The notes beneath the pieces are model-generated. The model saw only the letters and a program-made list of their open reading frames with translations. It searched no databases and had not been told where the DNA came from. Below, in pieces: positions 45,675-55,835 of a stretch of DNA of 62,000 nucleotides. The stretch spans positions 1 to 62,000 of the forward strand of contig JBBHKE010000013.1 of assembly GCA_037447655.1 (NCBI GenBank), read 5' to 3'. Made by a program: the position numbers and the translations under genes. The DNA is from Zygnema cylindricum. Lineage: Eukaryota; Streptophyta; Zygnematophyceae; Zygnematales; Zygnemataceae. How positions within the stretch are numbered: position 1 is the stretch's first letter; each line of letters opens with the position of its first letter.

Positions 45675-45710
45675 GACTTCAAATTAAAAGTAACTAGAAA
45701 ATAACGGGAA

Positions 45711-46695
45711 TGTTGAAATAAAAGGTATTTTCTAGGTTATTTAATTGATTTAATTAGAAGCACGAAAAAGCAGAGGTAGCCTGCTTCTAGCTTCTCTCTC
45801 TAGCCTCTATACTTGTCGTAGTCACAGAAGGCTGGAGAGGAAGCTAGAGCCATGGATGCCCATGCTTCTTATAGAGTTAGAAGTCAGATCCTTGGTAAAC
45901 TCACCAAAAGGATTGACGGACCTTGGATTTGATCCTCGTACCTTCCGACTGTCAAAGTAGCCGTTAGTCTTACCTTGTAGTCTAAGACCAGTGCTGAAGT
46001 ATATAGGGTACGATAGCTAACTTACAAAATGAAATAGAGAAGTTCGGTTTACTGACAAACGGACCATAATCACACAGACACAGTTAAATAGAGTTACACT
46101 GAAAAGTAGTGATTATATATTAAACGACTATAAATTAAGGCCGACATCAATCTAACGGCGGAGAAAGAAGCCGGCATCGCGGAATGGTCGATTTGGCGGT
46201 TTACGCTCATAGCCACAATGGGTGACATGTGTCAGCATGACATTGGATGACGGCATCTTCGGGACATACTATGGCGAACCCAGACATGGCAAAGTCGTCT
46301 TTTTGGCCATGTCGTACAATGGCTGTACACAAAGTACTCCGGACCAAGTACCTTTCTGTACTGTACACTCAATTGATTCGCTGTATACATTAGTAGAAGA
46401 GGGTTTAGAGAGGGGTTTAAGACTTAGAAAATATAGGTAGCCGCCTCTCTCCCATAGTGCTCCTGTATAAAAGGTCATCTTTGACCATTGATAATTTACT
46501 TCTCAGGGGAGCAAATTCAAGGATTGTTTTTGTGGCAGACTCGAGGAGTCAGTTTTTCAAAGTGGTGCATTTTGGTTAGTCTGTGTACTGTCTGGCTGTC
46601 ACCTATACTTGTACAAAAATCAAGGGGTTGAGATCATCCTAGAGGCTTTTAGTAAGCTGCCTGCTCTAAGTACCAATGGAGGTCTCAGAGTTGCA
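45711..46695 (+). repeat. copia-2 3' LTR
   Basis: A 985-bp match to the 5' LTR with scattered substitutions. A TATAAAAGG box is at 46466-46474, and the hairpin variant TCTCAGGGGAGC at 46501-46512. It ends at CA 46695, followed by the GTTTT duplication. Confidence 0.92.
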
Positions 46696-46700
46696 GTTTT

Positions 46701-47720
46701 TAGTTTGGATGCAACTGAATGGAATGAGAATATAAAAGAGTAAATCATTCTTGAGCACGTACCTTTGACCACATCTCCTTCTACTTCTTGTACCTCTTTG
46801 CCAAATGTGTGGGCCGTGAGATCCTACTTCTGGAGGTGCGGTTACCACTACACGCCCTCTACGGAACATTAGGGGACCAACAATTCTCGCGTCAGATTTT
46901 TCAGGGGGAAGAAGGCAAAGTAGCCGCCTTCGAGGTGACCGAGTGGAGAGTGGTTTTTTTGCAAGCACAGGGGAGCCGATTACTATTCAGGAAGCCTTTT
47001 CCGTTCCTGAAAAGGATTATTGGATCTCGGTTGCAAATGATGAGATAAAGTCAATTATGGAAGCCCAAATTTGGGAACTTGTGGAGCTCCCACGGAACCG
47101 GAAAGCTATCGGTTGTAAGTGGGTCTTCAAATTAAAATTGAATCCCTAAGGGATTTAGTCAGAAGGAGGGAATTGATTATGAAGAGACCTTCTCTCTTGT
47201 GGTTCGCTTTCCTACTGTTAGAGTTTTGCTGTCTCTTGCTGGAATAGAGGATATGGAATTGCATCAGATGGACGTTAAGACATCTTTCTTGCATGGTGAT
47301 TTGGAGGAAGTAATTTATGTGAAGCAGCTAGAGATGTATGCAGAAAAAAAGGAAAGAAAATCTGGTCTGTAAATTGTTGAAGTCCCTGTATGGTTTGAAA
47401 CAGGCTCCGAGATAATGGAATCTGAAGTTAGATGAGTTTTTAACCAATCTTGGCTTTACCAGGATCAGTTTAGATTATTCAGTCTATGTAATACAAGGTG
47501 AGGATGGAGTGATTTATGTGGCTGTGTATGTAGATGATTTGCTGTTGATTAGCAATTCTATCAATGAAATTAATAAATTAAAAGCAGATCTGAATTCTCA
47601 GTTTGAAATGAAAGACTTGGGCGAGGCCAAGTATGTTTTAGGAATTCAGGTAGAAAGAGATAGGAAACGGAGAATTATTTATCTAACTCAGAAAGAAACA
47701 ATCTAGAACATGCTAGAAAA
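46701..47720 (+). pseudogene. copia-1 pol continued: reverse transcriptase
   Basis: The copia-1 frame resumes right after the duplicated GTTTT. Recognisable RT parts are LPRNRKAIGCKWVFKLKL (46943-47149), MDVKTSFLHGDLEE in broken frame, and YVDDLLLISNS with the catalytic Asp pair at about 47530 (frame 47509-47706). A stop replaces the Gln of the usual APRQWN motif near 47410. It is related to but distinct from copia-2 RT. Confidence 0.82.
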
Positions 47721-48513
47721 GTTTGGTATGTCAGAAGCAAAGGGGAGTGCCACCCCTATGGAATTCAGGCAGAAGTTGGAGGGTACAGAAACGGATGGTG
47801 GTGTTTTGGTTGATGATTTCTTAGATTAAAAGGAGGTAGATTCTATGCCCTCCGTTCCTTACAGGCAGATTGTCGGAAGCCTCATCTATTTCATGAACTG
47901 TACTCGTGCGGACATCGCAGCCGCAATTGGATCCTTGAGCCGAAGCCTACAAAATCTGAGGAAGTCAGACTATGATGCTGCAAAGAGAGTTCTTCGCTAT
48001 CTTGAAGGAACTCGAAATCTTAGACTCTCTCTCGGTGGAGAAGAAGTCAAAATTCAAACATGGAGCGATGCGAGCTACGAAGATATGCCCAGCCGACGCT
48101 CCACCACCGGATACATTCTGAAGATCGGAAGTGGAACTTGCTGCTAGAGCAGCAAACTTCAGAAGGTAACAGCTCAGTCTACCATGGAGGCTGAATACAT
48201 GGCTGCCAGTTTGGCAGTTCAGGAGTTACTTTCGGTAAAGTATCTTCTCCAAGAGCTACTCTTTATGCAATCTGGACCACTGATAGTGTGGTGTGACAAT
48301 CAGGCAGCAATCGCTATTGCATCTAATCCCAGTCATCACTTTAATAGTAAGCAAATTGATATCAAGCTACATTTTGTAATACAAAAGGTGATGGGAAAGG
48401 TCCTGAAGTTCAGTTATTTACCGGATGAGCAAATGGTGGTTGATATGATGATGAAACCCTTGGTTGCACCCAAATTGAAGTTCTGTAGAGAGGCATGCGG
48501 ACTTTGTGACTAG
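47721..48513 (+). pseudogene. copia-1 RNase H
   Basis: Frames 47845-48147 and 48184-48513 hold TWSDASYEDMPSRRSTTGY, STMEAEYMAAS and VWCDNQAAIAIASNP, the copia RNase H signature with its acidic residues. They are separated by one TAG at 48145-48147, where copia-4 has Trp. The C-terminus ends at TAG 48511-48513, 24 bp before the 3' LTR and its purine tract (AGGGGAG). Confidence 0.85.
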
Positions 48514-48536
48514 CAGGGTTTAAAGCTTTAGGGGAG

Positions 48537-49386
48537 TATTGTTTTTAGAAAGCTTTAGTCCTCTCAATGCCTCAACTGTGAGGGAGAGAGAGCTGTTCAG
48601 GACTTAAGATTATTTTTTGGTTGAGTTTTGTTCAGTACTTACCGAAATTAGTGTGTAGGGAGGTTGGGAGTTCACAGTTCATTCACACTTAGGACACGCG
48701 TCGTCACTTGAGAGAAATGCGTGAGTATGTCCACTGTGGACGTACGGAAGTTCGGCAGGACCACGGGACTTCGTGAAGTCACATCTACGGTGCAAAAATC
48801 CTTTATTCTGACGGCTGACAACCGCCGCCAACAAATGTTGATGAGGCGTGACTAGATCACTATCACTTTACGTTGTCTCAACGTCGGTGTATATATTTGG
48901 TAGTACGGAATTTTGTTTATAGCGAATTAGTTGTTTAGTGTTGAGAATGTGGTTTTATGACATACCTTCAGTACACAGGTATACTCACAGTATTTGTTGT
49001 GTTAGAATGTTAGATGTACGGCTGGAATGCCTCCGTACAGCTTAGTGTAGTTTCAGTGTATAGAAATAGGACTTAGTGAATTTGAGTCATTAGGAACAAA
49101 TTATATGAAAAATTGTACACTCAGTTTTATGAAAATTCACTTCTGAATATCTTACATATGTGTCAGCAGAATTAAGTGAAATTTTATGTGTATTTTCCTT
49201 TTTATGATATCCACACTGTGGTATATATGTAGGACTATTGTGTCTTTGTGTTGAAAGTTATTGTTTGTCAAAGTTGTTGTTTTGCCATCGGTAATTGTGG
49301 AAGCTTCCTCTCTTAATTTGTTCTACAATGACTACTACTGCTGCTTTTTCTTCATCTTCAGTACCAACAGTTGTCTCAGAACAACA
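48537..49386 (+). repeat. copia-1 3' LTR
   Basis: An 850-bp copy of the reassembled 5' LTR. It begins TATTGTTTTTAG (TG changed to TA) just after a purine tract and ends GAACAACA, followed by AAAAA. It shows what the 5' LTR looked like before gypsy-1 landed: the two 5' pieces align continuously onto it. Confidence 0.9.
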
Positions 49387-49391
49387 AAAAA

Positions 49392-49854
49392 CCCTTCCTA
49401 TCTACATGTGAATGCGTGAACCTCCAAATGGTTCCCGACTTAAATTTGTCCAATCGCGTCGCATTGTCAAATATGACAATCGGCTTGTCTGTACATCGCG
49501 TCAATGGTCCAGATGCGATATTACGAAACTTGGTATGCTTTCGCGTTGACGGCCGAGATGTTCCCTCGCGGGAAACAATCAAATTCGACGTCAACAGAAA
49601 TCCCGGGAGATGCAGGTACGGTGAAATTGTAGGTACGGACGCGAACGGTCAAATTGCGGGAAATATAAGTATTTACGGTCGACGCGAATGCGGAAATAAG
49701 TCGTCAGTGGAAATTACGGCAATGTAAGTATGTACGGTCGACGCGAACGCGAAATATAAGTATGTACCGTTCTACAAAACCCAAATAACACACAAACACA
49801 ATTTAGTGTGGTGGCCGCTCGTCCTAATACCTAAATATACCAAGAAAAATGCCG
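49392..49854. other. Intergenic fragment with imperfect tandem repeats
   Basis: Lies between copia-1 and copia-3. Around 49630-49770 the sequence TACGGTCGACGCGAA recurs with AAATATAAGTATGTAC in imperfect repeats. A 118-aa frame (49371-49727) begins in the copia-1 LTR and has no known domain; I do not call it a gene. Confidence 0.45.
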
Positions 49855-50533
49855 ACAAGATACGACATGACATCGTCCACTAATACTTCTAGAACTAGCG
49901 ATCCTACAAAAGTAGTAGTGACTACCCTCCCATCCCCGTACTCTATCTCTACGGTGGGAATCTTCCTCAATTTTTTTAAACATGTGTTTATCCTTGCACA
50001 TGTGCATGGAGGCACTTGAATCCACAATCAAACCTGCTTCACCTTTCAATCCACTGTAAGCACATTTATGCTTTTGTGGGATTTCAACCTTGATTATCGT
50101 CTCCAACTCCTCATCCAACAAGTGCTCATCGTCCCCATCCTCGGATTCCTCCTCATGTACCTGCCTCACAAGGGCCTTTTTCTTTCCTTTTGGAGGTTCA
50201 CCGGTCTGCCCCTCCTTTAACCGAAGTTTGGTTAGGTTAGAACACACCGCCATATAGTGTCCTGGTTTCTTGCAGATATGACACAACCTCTTTGAGACCC
50301 TCGATCAAGACTCCTCGGACAGATTTTTCTGTCCTCCTCCTCCATAGTTTCCAACCGGTTTTCTAGGATCCTTGTTGCTCTAATACGTCCAAGCTACCAA
50401 AGCTTGTCCACTTTTTCCTCCTCTCCGGATCTCTATCGTATTATCTCAGACGAGAATTATCCCTACCACAGAATTCCAAATCCACCTGGAGTCCGGCAAA
50501 TCTTGAACAGGGTTGACTATGTTCTCATAGTCA
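49855..50533 (-). pseudogene. copia-3: truncated Gag and protease fragment
   Basis: A minus-strand copia-2 relative. It includes a Gag piece (NPVQDLPDSRWI near 50490), an intact zinc knuckle CHICKKPGHYMAVC at about 50245-50286, an acidic linker, and the start of protease with active site VDSSASMHMC (Gly to Ser). Similarity stops within protease near 49855. The rest of pol is absent, and the Gag N-terminus is deleted where it meets the LTR. Confidence 0.75.
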
Positions 50534-51190
50534 TTGCAATTGTGAGACCTCCATAGGTCTTCAGAATAGGCAGCTCACACAAAGCCCCTAGGATAACCGC
50601 AACCCCTTTGTGTTTGGACAAAATAAATGCCATCCGTACGAACAAAATCTTTGACCACCTTCACCCATGTGAAGAGAAGACTCCCCTAAGTCGTTAGCAA
50701 AAAAAATATTTGAATTTGCTCCCCTCACCAGTAAGTTATGAAGGTCAAAGTTGACCTTTGGTACAGAAGCACTTTGGGAGAGAGGCGGCTACCTAACAAA
50801 TTTTCTAAGTCCTATATCCCTCTCTAAACCCTCTACTACTAGAGTACGACACCTACCAGAAGAATGTGTTGTACATAAAGGTACACGTGCCAAAGTACTT
50901 TCTATAAGGCTATCAGACAACATGGCTGAAATGTTGACGCTTGCCATATCGGGATTATTTCCTATATTCTGCGGAGATGCCGTAAGCCAATGATGTCCTA
51001 CCACGTGGCGCTTGACGTGGCGGTGACTAAAAACCACCAAAGCGCCTATTCCGAGATCTAGGCACCTTTCGTGGCCGTTCGATCAAAATCGGCCTTTGAT
51101 TCTAGCCGTCGAAAATCAATGCGCGGTGGTTATTCACCGTCGAAACAAATGCGCGATATTCGTTCCGCGAAGTACCGTAAATTGTAGTTC
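50534..51190 (-). repeat. copia-3 LTR, truncated
   Basis: Read on the minus strand, it ends ATGGAGGTCTCACAATTGCA, the copia-2 LTR end with its gag ATG. It carries the GGTCAAAGTTGACC palindrome (50743-50756). The LTR start was not recognised, and similarity fades near 51190. Confidence 0.6.
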
Positions 51191-52063
51191 TATGGGCTCC
51201 ATTCCCCCACAGAAATAGCAGATTCAAGGAAGCTTATCTAGATAGTGCCGACTAGAAGTTCATACAAACCCAAATGACTGACACCCTAACAGTCAAAACC
51301 CCAATACATCGTCACCCTTGTAAAAGAAGACTTTCTCTGTGCTCAGTTCCACCACAGAATGCAAAACTTGAACATGTGTTTTAGACAACATTCCCCACTT
51401 TGACTTTCCCTTAGAAATATTGCCACCGTGGCAGGAAAACAATTTGACCAACTACACCCCTCTGTAGCATGGACTCCTCTGAGTCCGCAGCAAAAATAGT
51501 CATTGAATTTGCTCTGCGGAGCATTAAGTTATGGTCGGCCAAAAATGGCCTATAAATACAGATGCACTCTGCGAGAGAGGCGGCTACCTAAATTTTTCTA
51601 AGTCCTAAGCTCCCTTGCTAAACGTAATACTAGTGTACCTAGCCAATCAAGGGACTGTAAGGTACAAGAAGGTACAGGTATCGCTGTACTTCTTGTACGA
51701 CCATAGTATGGCATGGCAGCTCCGTTGATGTGTGTCAGTTCCGAAACCATAGTTGCTCCCCCCGTAATATGTGTTGTCGAATCATAACTCACCACGTGTC
51801 ATCCACCAACATTGGCTTGCAAACCGCCAAATGTCCACTCCGCTGCTTAGGCTCCACTGTGAGCCGTCGGATCTAAAACCGACAATTAATCGCATCCATT
51901 CAATTTCAATGTTGTTTTGTTTTGTAATATGCGAAATGGAGCATGTAGATTAATACCATCATTAAATAAGAGACACACTCAGTATACAAAACGTGTCATT
52001 AAGACCCAACAGATAAGGCGCACAGCTGAACTATACGTTTCATTCCGTAAGTGTTAGGTGAAA
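51191..52063 (-). repeat. Diverged copia LTR-like sequence
   Basis: On the minus strand this carries the same promoter-side layout as the copia-2 LTRs. There is a TATTTATA box (complement near 51543), the conserved hairpin GCTCTGCGGAGC (51511-51522), and a GGTAGCCGCCTCTC block. Boundaries are unclear. Probably an old LTR fragment or two overlapping ones. Confidence 0.45.
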
Positions 52064-53457
52064 TGTCGAGCGTGCCTGGTAACCGGGAGGTCCAGGTTAT
52101 ATGTCCAAGGAGGTGTGCATGAGAAACCTGCAATTCACCCCAAATGCTGATGCTCCCTTGGATTTGTGATAATGCCCATCTCTGTTCATTACCCCCCCCC
52201 CAGGGATATGCATAGAGAGTAAGGAGGAATGGAGTGGAAAAGAAAAGTACCCTGTACCCCCTTTCCCAGATTTATTCTACTCCGCTGGAAGCCCACTAAA
52301 TGCCACACTCCCAGCTACTCTCCAAAGAATAGGAAAGAAATAAGAGTCGTCCGATCCTTTCCGCAAAAACTCCGGACAAACCCAAAGATGACCACAAGAG
52401 TGTGCAAATTACTCCCACGCAGAAATATAGAAATAATAAATATCGGCTTTTCAGATTAAACAATATCACCTTGCCCCAGAGAATGAAATTAAAGATAGAA
52501 ATGAATGATAATGGTGAAGCGAATTCACATACCCCGGAGTGCAACGATGACCAAACTCAGCAGAAGAAACCTCTCCCAATGGCCCCGAAGACCGGTATGA
52601 GTCTCCCTTAACCCTCCCGGTTCCACCGCAAGGATCCGACAAGACTCTTCTTAGTTTCAAACAGCGAATGTCCAAACCGCCCAAAGAGGAGATAGTGCCA
52701 ACTACCCACCCGTGCTACGGTCTCCACAAAAGACAATCCAAAACAAAGATGGCAATAGAGTCCACGACACAATGCAATCGTTCTCCAACAGAAAGATTGA
52801 TTCTAATTCTCTGGGGGTTTTCTCAGGAGACAGTACTGAAAAGCCACCTGTCTCCTTCGGCCTTCAGTGCTTTATACAATTAGAGTTTGTCCTACTGCAA
52901 GATCCAAAGTCAAAGCAATTTAACAAGCCAATCAGCGGCCAGCAATTGTTATCGTCCTGACATAAGACAAAACAGACTGTACCTCACTGAGGGCTAAATA
53001 TAGACGAGTGGTTTCGGCTAAATTGGCGGCCGAAGGTCCTTCTATAATACACAAAATGGAAACAAAGTTCTGACTCAACGTGAAACCGCCTAACTTTGTC
53101 CCTACGTCATAAATGCTTTGCCCGGTGGTTGGGCCTGAACTAACATCATACTGACAGCTACAGTAAGATCTACGGGATAATCCCAAATGTGACGTGTCAT
53201 TCTCTAAGGTATCCCTCTACTAGAGCTACATAGAACACACACTTTATTGGATCAGACACTTTGCACCGGACTAACTCCTCAGTTCGACCTCCGTTTAAGG
53301 TGAACTAAAGTGCGTAGTGTTCCAGGATGAAAATAGAAAGATCTCATCCGGCTGATTGTTCTCTTCCTTCTCCGTACGCTTGAGTCCGTACAAAGTGGAA
53401 TGAAGCCCCGGAACTCCTGGGAGTGCAAATGTTCCGAAGATGCACACGTGCTTGACA
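52064..53457 (-). repeat. Joined P+Q terminal unit beside gypsy-2
   Basis: P (52064-52273) and Q (52274-53457) lie directly together, with ends TGTCGAGC and GCTTGACA forming a short inverted terminus. It is followed by GC and then another P. In element orientation this is Q then P, so it could be a full terminal repeat, a solo unit, or the second half of a split direct repeat. Confidence 0.8.
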
Positions 53458-53459
53458 GC

Positions 53460-53669
53460 TGTCGAGCGTGCCTGGTAACCGGGAGGTCCAGGTTATATGT
53501 CCAACGAGGTGTGCATGAGAAACTTGCAATCCACCCAAAATGCTGATGCTCCCTTGGATTTGTGATAATGCCCATTTCTGTTCATTACCCCCCCCCCAGG
53601 AATATGCATAGAGAGTAAGGAGGAATAGAGTGGAAAAGAAAAGTACCCTGTACCCCCCTTCCCAGATTT
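53460..53669 (-). repeat. Second P block at the gypsy-2 pol end
   Basis: A 210-bp repeat of the P block. On its pol side it abuts a G8-type purine tract (C run at 53670-53678 on the plus strand), a plausible polypurine tract. On the other side only GC separates it from the joined P+Q unit. Confidence 0.85.
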
Positions 53670-53712
53670 CCCCCCCCCTCTTAGTTCCACGTGACTAAGA
53701 GGTTTAGACAGA

Positions 53713-54192
53713 TTAGCCGCCAAACTCGCAGTCCCCACAGAACCACGGATTTGCGGGTCGAGAGCGTGGCTCCCAATTCAGAGGTAGGCAGCAGTCATGC
53801 CACCCCTGGTAACAGCGTTCACACACCAATAGGAGGTAGGGTACGGAGGACACATGGCTGGCAGAGGAACAGGCTGGGGGGTCTGCAAAATAACTGAGGT
53901 GGAAAGTGGGTTTATCCTCTAACCCTCGCAGATGGCAAGGGGCCACATTGATCTGATTTTCTTTAATTTTGCGGCCATCCTTCCCTTCTAAGGTAAGAAC
54001 CCCTTTGTTTGAGACCTCCACAACTTTCAGAATCACGAGTCCGGCCGCAATGTCCAAAGTATCCTTCTTCTGTTGCATGCGATACACAAAATCCCCGGGC
54101 AGAAATCGACGTTGTCGGGGGACATAATTGCCGCTCTGTCGTTGGGAATACCAGAGTTGATCTCTGTGCTGAGCAGCCTGTAAATTGCCCAT
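53713..54192 (-). CDS. gypsy-2 integrase C-terminus with PHD-like finger
   Basis: A 159-residue frame, part of the integrase C-terminus. Residues 30-90 (FLPGDFVYR ... GVLTLEGKDGR ... VAP) look like the small beta-barrel/GPY-type module that follows the gypsy integrase core. Residues 124-155 give C-x2-C, H132, C135, then W150-F-C152-x2-C155, the second half of a PHD finger (C4HC3), including the Trp two residues before the seventh ligand. Only one Cys (108) is visible where the first Cys pair should be, so it is degenerate or atypical. PHD fingers usually bind histone H3 tails. Confidence 0.7.
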   Translation of the reverse strand: MGNLQAAQHRDQLWYSQRQSGNYVPRQRRFLPGDFVYRMQQKKDTLDIAAGLVILKVVEVSNKGVLTLEGKDGRKIKENQINVAPCHLRGLEDKPTFHLSYFADPPACSSASHVSSVPYLLLVCERCYQGWHDCCLPLNWEPRSRPANPWFCGDCEFGG

Positions 54193-54199
54193 GGCCAGA

Positions 54200-55100
54200 G
54201 GTATTTCTCGCTAAAATACCTTAGCACGGTCGGCAATCAGTTTCTCTACAGTACCCTGGTTGTCCATCTCCGGAAAAACAACCGCCTAAGCCGACGCAGC
54301 CCCTGGTAGGATGGGATGTCGGCCGAAGAGAATGAAGTAAGGGCTATAGGAGTGGAGAGATGCCTGCCTGCTAAACCTGTACCCCATAGCAATCCAAGGC
54401 ACCCGTGTGTCCCACTCCCCCAAATCCTCTTCAACCGCATATTTCCGTATTGACCGCTTCACTGTTTGTACGCACCTCTCAGCCAAGCCGTCGGCTTGGG
54501 GGTGGTCTCGGCTGGTTAACCTGTGGTCAATGAGGCACTTCTCCAAAAGGTTAGAAAATTCTCCGGCAAACTCGGACCCCTGATCCGTCAGAACTTCGGC
54601 CGGTGCTCCAAATTGAGACAACACTCTCTACAAGAATGCGTCCGCGATTGCTTTGGACTCCTTTCGGGGAAGAACCACCAATTCAATCCACTTAGAGAAG
54701 TGTTCAATCATGACCAGAACAAAACGGTTTCCCCTCCGGCTCGTAGGAAGTGGCCCTAGCATATCTAGTGACCATCTGTAAAACATCCCCCGAATGGGGA
54801 GGGAGTGATGCTCAGTCCCACCCTTTTTGTCGAACGCTGCTTTTACCCGATCACAGGAAGGGCACGTCTGAACCACACGATAGACCTGGGCCCGCAACCC
54901 ATGCCACCAATACGACCCTGTGACTAGCGAGGTGGTTTGTTTCTGTCCGAAGTGCCCGCATTGCTGGTGAAGCCGAACAATGAGCGTTTCTCGATCTGCC
55001 GGAGGGGGAACCACTTTCCTCGTCCCATCGGCCCATTTCCGGAGAAGGATGCCTCGGTCCCATTCATAAGCCGCCATTCGGTTCTGAACACGGGACATTT
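54200..55100 (-). pseudogene. gypsy-2 integrase zinc domain and core, broken
   Basis: Frame 55098-54628 has the HQQCGH and CPSC zinc ligands and the first catalytic Asp (WSLDMLGP). After the TAG at 54628-54630, shared with gypsy-1, frame 54624-54286 has the second Asp (LTDQGSEF) and the Glu (ADGLAERC). A TAG ends this piece where gypsy-1 has Gln. All three catalytic residues are present in DNA. Confidence 0.85.
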
Positions 55101-55205
55101 GACTTCCGGCAAGGTGGGATAGAGGAGAGCCCTTCTGGATGGATTGGAGGGAATCGATGTCATTCCATATATCCTTCCGGCCGGCTCCAATGGGGGCCTG
55201 CCCCT

Positions 55206-55835
55206 CTACATCTGCAGCAAAAGTTGCCAGTTCTCCTTCGGCCCGAGGCAGCCAAATAAAAGCAGAGGAAGCAGGATAAGTCCTAGGCTGAGCTCAGGGT
55301 CTTCGTCATGTCGCGCCTCAGTAGAGTCTCTGATGGAAGGGTCCGGATTCCTGCTGAGTCCGTCGGCATTCCCATGAATCTCCCCGGCTCTATGGATGAT
55401 GCTGAAATCATATTCCTGCAAGATGAGAACCCATCTGGCCAGCTTTCCAGTCAACTTACTGTTCTCCATGATCCATTTGAGGGGCTGGTGATCCGTAATA
55501 AGGGTGAAGTGTACTCCATAGAGGTAAGGCCGGAAGTGCTGGATGGCCCAAACTGCAGCGAGTAATTCCCCATGGTAACTGCTGTCATTCCCCTCGGCTC
55601 TGTTATTACTCCGGCTTGCGTAGGCCACTACATACTCAGCCCCAGCATCGTCCAATTGAGCCAAAACTTCTCCCAATCCGAACCTGCTCCAATCTGAATA
55701 AAGGAGAAAAGGCCGCTGGTGATCGGGCATCCGGAGCACAGGATGCTGTTTGAGGGAATCCTTCAGGAATGGGAACGCTATCTGCTGTTCTTCCTTGCAC
55801 TGCCACTCCTGGTCCTTTCGCAACAATTGGTTCAA
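55206..55835 (-). CDS. gypsy-2 RNase H
   Basis: A 209-residue frame with YSDWSRFGLGEVLAQ, HGELLAAVWAI, ITDHQPLKWI and NADGLSR, the Ty3/gypsy RNase H. The first active-site block has Ser-Asp rather than Thr-Asp. It ends at the same TAG as gypsy-1, before integrase, and needs a frame change to continue. Confidence 0.85.
   Translation of the reverse strand: MNQLLRKDQEWQCKEEQQIAFPFLKDSLKQHPVLRMPDHQRPFLLYSDWSRFGLGEVLAQLDDAGAEYVVAYASRSNNRAEGNDSSYHGELLAAVWAIQHFRPYLYGVHFTLITDHQPLKWIMENSKLTGKLARWVLILQEYDFSIIHRAGEIHGNADGLSRNPDPSIRDSTEARHDEDPELSLGLILLPLLLFGCLGPKENWQLLLQM

Larger units (their letters stand above)
39325..46695 (+). mobile_element. copia-2: full-length Ty1/copia inserted in copia-1 pol
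   Basis: The LTRs are 39325-40312 (988 bp) and 45711-46695 (985 bp), starting TGTTGAAAT and ending GTTGCA. A perfect 5-bp duplication, GTTTT, flanks the element (39320-39324 and 46696-46700). Primer site GGTTATGGGCCCACC follows the 5' LTR directly. The order is gag, protease, integrase, RT, RNase H. A 1036-bp solo LTR sits in gag (41219-42254); without it the element is about 6.3 kb. Integrase carries Lys at the catalytic Glu and a stop beside it. Confidence 0.92.
25654..49386 (+). mobile_element. copia-1: Ty1/copia element split by two insertions
   Basis: Flanked by AAAAA on both sides (25649-25653 and 49387-49391). The 5' LTR is 25654-26463 plus 37084-37123 (850 bp once gypsy-1 and its 4-bp duplication are removed). 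The 3' LTR is 48537-49386 (850 bp). Removing gypsy-1 and copia-2 leaves about 5.7 kb, the normal size for Ty1/copia. Order: gag, protease, integrase, RT, RNase H. Many stops mark it as inactive. It is the oldest retroelement layer of this block. Confidence 0.9.

Noticed and set aside
49371-49727. 118-aa frame as a small gene
   Set aside because: It begins inside the copia-1 3' LTR and runs into a local repeat; no domain seen.
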